Assembly: GCA_949592205.1 (NCBI GenBank)
Contig: CATIUR010000003.1
Location: 168,691,759-168,755,758 of the forward strand
Length of the DNA stretch: 64,000 nucleotides
Source of the DNA: Helichrysum umbraculigerum
Lineage: Eukaryota; Streptophyta; Magnoliopsida; Asterales; Asteraceae
Direction: 5' to 3'
Part shown: piece by piece, positions 54,921 to 64,000 of the stretch
Position numbering within the stretch: position 1 is the first letter of the stretch
Layout of the letters: each line of letters starts with the position of its first letter
Position numbers and translations under genes: made by a program
Notes under the pieces: generated by a model
Databases searched by the model: none
What the model saw: the letters and a program-made list of their open reading frames with translations, nothing else
What the model was told of the DNA's origin: nothing

Positions 54921-57393
54921 GGAGGATATCCCTAAAACAGCTTTTCGCACTCGCTATGGTCATTATGAATTTCTTGTTATGCCTTTTGGGTTGACTAATG
55001 CTCCAGCAATTTTCATGGATTTGATGAACAAGGTTTGTAGACCTTTTCTTGATAAATTTGTCATTGTATTCATTGATGATATTTTAGTCTATTCTAAATC
55101 TGAATCTGATCATGAAGTACATTTGCGTTTAGTTCTTGACACCTTGAGAAAGGAGAAATTGTATGCTAAGTTTTCGAAATGTGAATTTTGGCTTCGTGAA
55201 GTTCAGTTTTTGGGGCACATCATCTGTGAAAATGGGGTTAAAGTGGATCCATCTAAAATTGAGGCTGTCATGAATTGGCAATCACCTAAATCTCCGTCAG
55301 AGATCAAGAGTTTTCTGGGTTTGGCAGGCTATTATAGAAAATTTATTAAAGATTTCTCCAAGATTGCAGGTTCTTTGACTAAATTAACTCGTAAGGATGT
55401 GGAATTTCTGTGGGGTGATCAACAGGAATCGGCTTTTCAGACTTTGAAACAATTGTTGTGTCAGGCTCCGGTTTTAGCTTTACCTGACGGATCCGAGGAT
55501 TTTATTGTATATTGTGATGCTTCACATGCGGGTTTAGGTTGTGTTTTAATGCAACGAGACCGTGTTATTGCCTATGCATCACGTCAGTTGAAACCTCATG
55601 AGATTAACTATCCTACCCATGACTTGGAACTTGCAGCTGTGGTTTTTGCCTTAAAGATTTGGAGACATTACCTGTATGGAACCAAATGCGTTATTTGTAC
55701 GGACCACAAGAGCCTTCAGTACATGTTTACTCAAAAAGAACTTAACATGAGGCAAAGGCGATGGTTAGAATTGATTAAGGATTATGATTGCGAGATTCGA
55801 TACCATCCGGGTAAGGCAAATGTGGTGGCGGATGCGCTTAGCCGAAAGGGTAAATCTGAAAGGGTTTGTTTAATGCGTTTGGAAATCTCTTCTGACTTGA
55901 TCGATAAATTGAAATTGGCTCAGATGGAGGCCCTAATGGATCATAACTTGAAATCCGAAATCATGCTTAAAAGGAAGGAGTTATTGGTAGAAGATTCTCG
56001 GGGATTAAAGACATTTCAGTCTCGTGTTTGGGTCCCATTGTTTGGTGGACTTCGAGATGTGATATTGATGGAGGCTCATAAATCCAGACTGTCGATTCAT
56101 CCCGGAAGCACCAAAATGTATCATGATTTAAAACCATTGTATTGGTGGCCTACTTTAAAGTTGGATGTCGCTCGAATTGTTGAATCTTGCCATATTTGCT
56201 CTCAAGTAAAGACCGAGCATCAAAAACCGTATGGAGCTTTGAAGCAACTCGAGATTCCCGAGTGGAAATGGGAACATATTACCATGGATTTTGTGACGAA
56301 ATTACCCCGAACTGTTAAGGGTAATGATATGATTTGGGTAATTGTCGATAGATTGACCAAGAGTGCTCACTTTCTTGCTACTTGTGAGACAGCATCATTA
56401 AGTAAATTGGCGCAATTGTACATTAATGAAGTGGTTATTAGACATGGGATTCCGTTGTCGATTGTTTCAGACAGAGATTCTCGATTTGTGTCGGGTTTTT
56501 GGCAGAATTTACAGCGTGAATTGGGTTCTAGGGTCAACTTGAGTACGGCTTATCATCCTCAGACGGATGGTCAGTCGGAGCGCACCATTCAAACCTTGGA
56601 GGACATGTTGCGGGCATGTGTGTTAGAATTTGGTGGGTCGTGGGATTCCCATTTACCATTAGTTGAGTTTGCCTATAATAACTCTTTCCATTCTAGTATA
56701 GGCATGCCACCCTATGAAATGTTGTATGGTCGTAGGTGTAGGACCCCCACTTGTTGGTTAGAGGCGGGTGAAAAGCAGTTTGCGGGTCCTGACATAGTTC
56801 AAATTACAGCCGATAAGGTAGCTATTGCCCGAGATAGATTGAAAGTTGCCCGTGATAGACAGAAACAGTATGCGGACCCACGTCATCGACCAGCTTCGTT
56901 TGTAGAAGGTGAGTTGGTTTATTTGAAGGTTTCACCTTGGAAGGGTGTTATCAGGTTTGGGAAACGTGGTAAACTAGCTCCTAGATACATCGGACCGTTT
57001 AAAATTCGACATGTTGTCAATGATCAAACGGTGTCATTAGATCTTCCTCCTGAATTGTCGGGTATTCATGATACTTTTAATGTGTGTTATCTAAGAAAAT
57101 GCAATGTGGAGGACCAATCCCAAGTTCTTCCATTGCAAGACTTGAGTGTGGACTTAAACCAAAGACTTGTAGAAGAGCCCGTAGAACTTGTTGACCGTAA
57201 GGTGACTAAACTTCGAAAGAAGGAGATCCCTATGGTATTGGTTAAGTGGAATCATAGTTTGGGTCCAAACTTATCTTGGGAGACCGAGTCTAGCATGAGG
57301 GCGCGTTATCCGAATCTCTTTGAGCGTGGCGAGATTTGGGGACGAAATCTTCTTAAGGAGGGAAGATTTGTAACATCCTCAAAACTGGCCTAG
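54921..57393 (+). pseudogene. Gag-pol 3' part (RT, RNase H, integrase, chromodomain) of element C
   Basis: Resumes RT downstream of the element B insertion in matching phase; the open frame also extends back into B's LTR end by chance. FIDD at 55075-55080, RNase H YCDAS with Asp at 55516-55518, integrase Asp at 56287-56289 and 56470-56472 and Glu at 56578-56580, with 35 residues between the last two. The C-terminus has the chromodomain-like WN..LGPNLSWE and YPNLFE blocks. The frame passes through the purine tract and stops 25 bp inside the 3' LTR. All catalytic residues are present; only the insertion breaks the gene. Confidence 0.93.
57332..57366 (+). other. Hairpin plus polypurine tract (element C)
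   Basis: AGATTT and AAATCT arms (57332-57350) followed by AAGGAGGGAAGA (57355-57366), two bases before the LTR. Unlike in A and B these sequences are translated as part of gag-pol. Confidence 0.75.
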
Positions 57394-59403
57394 TTGTAAT
57401 ACGGTATTTCCCTTAATTTAATTGCTATTTAAATTGTATTTTTAAATACTTGGTGTATTTCGATAGCTAAATTAATAGGTCAATTGGTCAATTGGCTTAT
57501 TGTGATAAATGAATTATTATTTGTTTTAAATTTATTTAGTTGACGGTATAATAAAAACTTATTTCTCGTAAATGATTTTTAGGTTCCAGACAATAGATTT
57601 AGGACGGGTATAATTTTAACTAAAATTGGGCTGAGTCAAAAGGTTGGGTCGACACTTGGGGACTTCATTTGGACAACACACCCCTTTTGTTTCCCACTCT
57701 CAAAATTCATCTTCATGGTAAAATGAATTCATAAACCCTCAAACCAAAGATTTCAATCTGATTTCATCAACTAGAAGGCTGTGATTTTGATTCCATTATG
57801 TTCATCATCTCTTTCATCTCATAATCATCTCCATTGTAAGTGAAATCACCTCCATTTTCATGTTCTTGCTTGAGTAGGTTGAACTAGGTTAAATTGATCA
57901 TAGAATGGTTATGTTCATGCTTGAATATGTATTTGTGTGATAATTACAAACTGATTTCATGATTATCTTAGTGAATTATTAGTGTTCTTCAAGTTGTTGG
58001 TTGAGTTAATGAAATTGATTGAAAGCTAGATTGAATCCATTGGTGCATGTGAGAATCTAAGTGTTTGATGATGTTATTAGTTGTTGCAATATGTTTGTAC
58101 ATGTTTATAGTGGTCAATTACATGTTAAAAATCGAGTTGGATGCTGTGTTGGTCGAAATTTGTAGTTTTGGTTCGTACTTGGTCGTGCAGGAAAAACCTG
58201 CTGCTGTTGCACAAGGTTTCAAAGGGAATACGGTCGTATTCCCATGAATACGGACGTATTCCAGGGAATATGGCGTATTCCCTAGCGTATTCGTTGGCGT
58301 ATTCCTTAATTTCAGTTCTGTTTTGGAAATTGCTTGGGAATAAGGCGTATTCCTCTGAATACGGACGTATTCCCGTGAATACGGACGTATTCATTGGAAT
58401 ACGAACGTATTCCTTCTGTTTTGCTGAACTTGTTATGTTAACTTGCTATAAATTGTATAATCAACTTGTATACTATCTTTATGGTACTTAATGCTTGCTG
58501 AACTGATATTAAGTGTTTAATGAAAGTTAGATATCATATGAAATGAGCACTAACTTGTAATCCTCTTGTGTTCTCAGATACATCGAAGACTCAATAATAT
58601 TAGATCTTTGAGCAAGGGCGGTGATCGTCAAGGGTGAGTGGATCTTAGACTCTCAGTCTAATTTGGTTGTAACAATATGGTTACAACGGGTAAATGTGAA
58701 TTTACTGTTTTCATTGTTAAGTTAATATTTTGCCATGATGGTTATATTTAACTTAATTGTTGGTGTCCTTGATTGCCATGATGGTTGTGGACTATATGAA
58801 TGTCGGGGGTCAACGTGTGTTGGGTTTGAGTACTATTACTGTGGACATCATAAGTGCTTTGTACATGTGTTGTTCACTGAGATTATGTTGTAAGTAGTAA
58901 TAGTACCAAGCTATCGGTTTAGCCACTGATTTGGCCTTCAGTTGGTTTTAAGTGTTACTTGGGGAACCACCGCGGCATGAGGGTACTCCAAGGACCACCG
59001 ATCCTTCATGATTAACTGTTGCTATGCTTTGCTGTATTCATTTGTTAAGCTAAGTTGGTGGATAGTTTGAGATTTATTCACTTAGCTTCGTGCTAACCCC
59101 TCATTACTTCTTGCAGGTTTACTTTGGTATGTGGGTGGGCAAGAAGTACCATAGGAATGGAATGTTTGACAGGCTCACTCTGTTTTGTTAACTATGTTAA
59201 TGTTATGACATATGTTTTGGATTTCTATAACACTAAACTTATCGTGTGTAATGTCTAGGATAATCTAGTTTAAAGACTGTATGTATTTAGATTACTATTT
59301 TGAAATGTAAATATGCAATCCAATGTTTTGTATCTAAACTTGCGCTTCCCTTATATATATAAAAAAAAAAAAATATCCTTGTATTTTCGAGTAGGGTGTT
59401 ATA
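57369..59403 (+). repeat. 3' LTR of element C (2035 bp)
   Basis: Same length as the 5' LTR, with about six substitutions and an A/T-run rearrangement near 59360. Ends GGGTGTTATA, followed by the GAAAC target duplication at 59404-59408. Confidence 0.95.
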
Positions 59404-59408
59404 GAAAC

Positions 59409-60740
59409 AATATAGTTAAGAAATTTAAAGAATAACATTGGTCTCTAAAATATTTTGGTTACTTGTGTTCCTATAATCAAACTTAACCATTTCATTTTTC
59501 GTTTCGATTATGCTCAATTGCATCAATTAGCTTTCGTATAATGTAATAATTACGTTCATTGTTCCATCGTTATAAAGTTTGTGCCAATAATCAGCATATT
59601 ACATATAATGAGGTCAAAATCTAAAGTTAAAATACTAGGTAGTCTCATGAATCACGTATTAGACTATTTAAATTGTTGTATCAAAGCATAAGAAAAGTAT
59701 TAGTTAAACCTATCAAAAAGTTCAAACGTGCAGGTGTCTACACAACAAACGTGGTATATCAAGAAGTCTTGCATGATGAATAAGGTACAATATACTTATT
59801 ATCATAACTAGGTGAAGGACCCGCGACAACGCGGGCTTTAATATTTTATTTTGTAAAAAAAGTTTAGTTTAAATAAAGTTTTGATTTGTTTGTTAAATTT
59901 AAGATATATAATAAGTAAACTGATTTTCACATAACTTTTCATATTAAAGTATGTTTTTTTTTAACATTGTATTGTAGGATGTATAGCTTTAAGATCCTCG
60001 ATAATACAGACGACTAAATTTTTTTAACTGTATAAATTCAAAAGGTTAATTGGATTGAAAATTTTGTATTTTTTTTTAAAGAAAATGAAGAAATTAATTA
60101 GTGAATATTAACTGTTTGGTGCTTTTAGATAAGTAGTGAAATTAGTTATTTATATCATATTACTTTGAGTTTTTAGAGAGTTCACCTCATATAATAGAGG
60201 TTATGAAAGTTAGGAACATATAATAAAGTTTTTAAAAAGGTTTACCTTATACAATAAAGGGTATGAAAAATGCACACATTCAATAGTAGTTAGCGTAAAA
60301 TTAAACGCATAATCAAACAATAATCTCTTTTTAAATTTATTTTAGGACTAAGATAATTCAACCAAAAAACGTGTAATATTTTGAAATTAGAAAAGTTAAC
60401 ATTTGTTTTGGTTCTATATGAGTCAATCAATGTTGTCTACAATTTCGTTAAATATTAGTCTCTTTATTGTTATTTCTGTTTTATTTTCATTAGTTTGTAG
60501 TGGTAAAGTTATTAAGTTTTTGTATTTCTTCTATCAATGTGTCTTATTTTGATACTTTGTTGAGATTCGTTTGGAAGTAAAAACTCGTGACATTTTGGCC
60601 AAATACATAAAATAACTATTGCTTGAGTGTAGCGCATAACAACCGAACGAACGTAAATACAAATTAATTATAGTTAATGCATATGATAATTATTAATAAA
60701 CAAATACACTGTTAACAAATTACATATTAAAGTTTATTAT
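59409..60740. other. AT-rich flank, part of a second Helitron-like element
   Basis: No gene recognised. Near 60180-60265 the words CACCTCATATAATAGAGG and TACCTTATACAATAAAGG form a loose direct repeat. From 59808 rightwards the DNA is probably inside a minus-strand Helitron. Confidence 0.4.
59808..59835 (-). mobile_element. Helitron 3' terminus (minus strand)
   Basis: On the minus strand, hairpin CCCGCG-TTGT-CGCGGG (59820-59835) is followed eight bases later by CTAG and then host T (A at 59807 on the plus strand). This is the canonical Helitron 3' end. The element extends to the right; its 5' end was not located and may lie outside the window. Confidence 0.55.
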
Positions 60741-61091
60741 TTATTCAAATTGTAATTCTAAAACATAAAAATATAAAATAGAAAAACCTAAAACAAAGTA
60801 CTCAAATAGAAATTTAAATCTACATGCAACATAGTCATTATCAATGTCATGTCCGAGTAAACGAAGTTTTTGGGTTAATTGATTTTCCCGTTGGATCTTT
60901 CCCATAAGGTTTTTAAGAACATCTTCACCAATTTGATCTTTATTCACATTAAATTTTAGCCAACAAATAAAAAATTGAGGATCAAATCCACCTACAAATC
61001 CATTAAAAAGGATTGTTAGTGAATTCCAATATGCATGTCCAAAAACATTCATAAACATAATGAAGAAACGTACATAAAATATAGAATGCAC
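60741..61091 (-). other. Hypothetical open frame in the second Helitron
   Basis: Minus-strand open frame of 116 codons, Phe/Leu-rich at both ends, with a central stretch NVNKDQIGEDVLKNLMGKIQ that looks like real coding sequence. It may be a captured exon read with flanking intron sequence. No family recognised. Confidence 0.25.
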
Positions 61092-61130
61092 ATACTAAAT
61101 AATTTTTCTTTGGATCTTACAAACCTTTAG

Positions 61131-63224
61131 TGTAACATCCTCGAAATGGACCTAGTTGTGTTATATTATTTCTTGATTTAAATTAGTATTTAAATGTGTT
61201 TGGAAATAATATTGTTTGAATTAGTGAAATAATTGGAATAGGAGTCGAATATTCCAATGTGATAAGTGAATTGTTAATTGTTGTAAATTAATATAGTTGA
61301 CGGTACAATAAAATGTTTGGACTCGCAAATGATTTTCGGGTTCCAGACTATATATTGAGATGGGGTATTAAATTATACCCGTATATTGAAGGCGGTTTAT
61401 GTGATGCCGACTATATATGTACTTTCCTATTTAGGAAAGTTATTCATTTTCATTTTAAAACTCACAGAAACTCTTAGAAAAACTCCAAATCAAATTAGAA
61501 ATCAAATCAGGAAGTTGTGATTCTCGTGAAACTTCACCATGGACAGATTATCATCAGTAGATTCTTCAATCAGTAAGTGTTCTTGAGTATTTAAGAATTT
61601 GATTTCGATTGAAATTTGGGTGAATTGATAAATTGGAAGAATTGGATGTTAGGAACAAGTTATAAGTATTACATGATGATTATATGAAGTTAATTGAGTT
61701 GTTTATAACATTAGAACTGAGTTTGATAAGCTTGATTTATCAAAAATGGTTTTGAATTCGGAGCTGGGCAATTACAGGGATGAAGCTGAGCTGAAAGACG
61801 CTCAAACGCGATCCCAGAACCCTAGCCAGGATCGCGTTCGTTAGTTATAAAAGGAATCGGACGAGTTTTGTTCTTGGGAACGCGATCCCAAGAATTTGTC
61901 CGGATCGCGTTGCTTAGTTATAATTTGTCACAGAATGATTTTACAAAGAGGAACGCGATCCCACCATTGTTTTCTGGATCGCGTTTGTCGGTACTTTTTG
62001 TAAAATTTCAAAAGTGCATAAGTGTTTAGTAGTGATTTTTGCCACGGAAAAATTGACAAATTGTCTTTAAACTCCGATTGGGCTGAAATTTACATGGTCA
62101 CTCGAAAACGGCCCACTGATCAAAGCTATATACTATAGCCTAGTCAGTTTTTGGACATTCGGGGTCGTTTAGGGGTCGAAAATGGCATTTTACAGTTTTT
62201 GGACCTTATTTCGGGACTTTTTGATTTTGTTCTGAATTGAACTTTTGTTTGCTGTGATCTTAGAGATCATTGGAATCATGTAATTATGTTATGATTGTGT
62301 AACGATATTAATTACCTAAGTATTATCAGTTGAGACAAGTTACTAACTTATTGTTTAATTGATTGTATTCTCAGATGTGGAGAAGGCTCAGTAATATTAG
62401 ACTTCTGAGCTGGCGGCTGAGGTAGTCGGTGAGTGGATCTGTAACCTCAGTGTGATTTAGTTGTAATGATTTGATTTACAACAAGTAATTATAGTATTAC
62501 TTTGATAGAATGTAATTGTTGAGATATCTTGCCATGATAGTTTAACTAGTTGCTTAATTGACTGTTTGAGCTAGTATGTAAGATTTTGAGGTCAACTTGA
62601 CTTGACAGTTGGACTTGGTTGTTATTGTAGACGACAGGAGATCTTGAAACTTGAAATGTTGGTTTAGAGATCTAGGTCGTGTGTGATTAACAACTGGTTA
62701 TCGGTAATTCTGTATAGGCCAATACAGATGATTGATAAGAGTTCCTTGATTTCCAAACCGGTATTAGGGTATCTCAGGAGCCACCGATCCTCATGACGAT
62801 TGATAATGTTTGATTGGTGTAGCTTGACATTGATTGGATGTCGAGTGAATGATTGATTTTATGTTTATTGTTATTTGATGTAAACAGATTATTATGCTAG
62901 GTTGTACTGTTGCTTATAGTTTCATTCACTTAGCTTTATGCTAACCCCACCATAGTTCTTCCTGCAGGTTGAAATAGATGGGACATATTGGGCAGGGCAG
63001 GAAGTGTTTTGACTGGATGGAATGTTTGACAGGCTGTACTCTGATGTTAATTTAATAGCCATAGAAATGTTTTGAATTATATAACACCGAGTTGTTGAGA
63101 TGTCACGTATTTGATTTGAAAAAGTTTACTGACATTTTGAGTACATTGATAGAATGTTTTTAAATATACGCTTCCGAGTCGCAATTATTATATTATTGTT
63201 TATAATGAAACGAGGGGTGTTATA
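61131..63224 (+). mobile_element. Solo LTR F (2094 bp)
   Basis: Starts TGTAACATCCTCG, ends GGGTGTTATA, flanked by TTTAG (61126-61130 and 63225-63229). Predicted donor CAGTAAGTG at 61573, acceptor TATTCTCAG ending 62374, exon-like GATGTGGAGAAGGCTCAGTA block ending in GTGAGTGG, and acceptor TTCCTGCAG near 62968, parallel to D and C. It interrupts a local duplication: AGAATGCACATACTAAATAA occurs just left (about 61082) and just right (about 63282). Confidence 0.93.
61805..61985 (+). repeat. Three inverted-repeat pairs AACGCGATCC / GGATCGCGTT (solo LTR F)
   Basis: Arms at 61805-61814/61829-61838, 61879-61888/61902-61911 and 61952-61961/61976-61985. Loops are 13-14 nt with unrelated sequence, and hairpins repeat at 73-74 bp. 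Arms are perfectly kept while the DNA between is not. Lies in the first predicted intron. Confidence 0.93.
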
Positions 63225-63535
63225 TTTAGGACTTTCAAGATCTTCAAGAGAATGTTTCTTTTCATCTACATATCCAAAATATAGAATGCACATACTAAAT
63301 AATTTTTTTTCCTTTTAAAAATAAAAAAATGTACATAAACAATATATAAATACCTTCAAAACATTAGAACTTTTTGAATCTTCAAGAATACAGACTTTTT
63401 GATCTACATACCAACTCAAAATATGAAAATATGTTAATCAATACAAATATAGAGATAATAATAATCGATTCTAAGTATAAGAAAGAACATATTTAAAATC
63501 TTCTTAAAATATAATCTAAAGAAACAATATACAAT

Positions 63536-63667
63536 GGGTGGTGATTCGTACACCACCTTTTTTTAGCCATACACCACTAACGCGCTTTACAGTTTTGTAC
63601 AATACAATACTCTGAAGCATATTTGGTGGTGTATGGCTAAAAAGAGGTGGTGTACGAATCATCACCC
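63536..63667. mobile_element. Mutator-type MITE, 132 bp
   Basis: Terminal inverted repeats of about 43 bp starting GGGTGGTGATTCGTACACC and, on the other strand, GGGTGATGATTCGTACACC. The 9-bp target duplication ATATACAAT lies at 63527-63535 and 63668-63676. The loop is under 50 bp, so the transcript would fold into a long hairpin. Confidence 0.88.
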
Positions 63668-63676
63668 ATATACAAT

Positions 63677-64000
63677 ACCTTTCAAACCTTTGGAACTTTT
63701 AGCTCCTTAATCAACGTAGTTTTATAATTTACAAATCCATTATAAAATCATAAATATGTTACTGAATACATACACATAATCAATTATAAGTTAATAAATA
63801 GACATATCATACCTCTTAATTTGTTTGGAGTTTTAGGAGCCATCTATACAAATGAATAAATTTGAATATTAACTTTTATATATATAAGTGAAAACACGAA
63901 AGGGTTTTCATTGATTAAGAAAAGATGAATATATGAATGATATGATGATATCTATATATATATGGATACAAAGAAAAGGTTGAAATAGGAAAATATTTAT
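63677..64000. other. AT-rich right end, nothing recognised
   Basis: Short direct repeats around CTTTCAAACCTTTGGAACTTT and TATATATA runs. No open frame of note. Confidence 0.4.

Larger units (their letters stand above)
36160..59403 (+). mobile_element. Element C: Ty3/gypsy chromovirus, interrupted by element B
   Basis: LTRs 36160-38194 and 57369-59403, both 2035 bp. Target duplication GAAAC at 36155-36159 and 59404-59408. The initiator-Met primer site, gag-pol and purine tract are present. Element B sits in the RT region with duplication TGTGG. Removing B and one duplication copy leaves about 8.9 kb with an uninterrupted gag-pol, so C was apparently intact when hit. LTRs differ by about six substitutions by eye (near 0.3%). 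C has no ORF1. LTR ends are TG..TA instead of TG..CA. Confidence 0.96.

Overview
This window is transposon-dense, AT-rich DNA from a flowering plant, most likely a eudicot. The evidence is the class of elements present: Ty3/gypsy chromoviruses primed by initiator tRNA-Met, Mutator-like, hAT, PIF/Harbinger and Helitron elements, plus plant-type gene fragments. An Asteraceae source is plausible but cannot be proven here. I see no complete host gene. The only confidently coding regions belong to retrotransposons.

Layout. Positions 1-5303 are non-coding flank with tandem duplications. Positions 5304-18229 hold a complete Ty3/gypsy element (A; Tekay/Del-like; 3.35 kb LTRs; target duplication CAATT) with an intact gag-pol and an extra upstream ORF. 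Positions 18423-28998 are best read as a minus-strand, gene-capturing Helitron. It carries fragments of an inositol polyphosphate 5-phosphatase and an elongation factor 1B gene, and it is itself invaded by a solo LTR (20683-22753) and a Mutator-like element (26188-28670) that contains a hAT element (26444-27102). A solo LTR (29617-32064), a PIF/Harbinger-like element (32723-33412) and a 36-bp minisatellite follow. Positions 36160-59403 are a nested pair: element C (2.0 kb LTRs, target duplication GAAAC) was split in its reverse transcriptase by element B (40594-54915, 3.6 kb LTRs, target duplication TGTGG). B is a relative of A with two extra ORFs and one stop codon in integrase. The right end has a second Helitron terminus, a solo LTR (61131-63224) and a 132-bp Mutator-type MITE.

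The most unusual signal is in the LTRs. Six LTR families (A, B, C and three solo LTRs) all look like multi-exon leaders, with a GTAAG- or GTATG-type donor after a CATC/CTT-rich leader and later acceptor, donor and acceptor sites. In five of the six, the first predicted intron contains a cluster of short CpG-rich palindromes or inverted repeats whose sequence is private to the family. In A and B, acceptor-like sites also sit directly in front of the extra ORF and in front of gag-pol. This suggests that unspliced RNA (with primer site and palindromes) is the genome and that spliced RNAs express ORF1 or gag-pol. The pattern is seen in the sequence; the function is inference.
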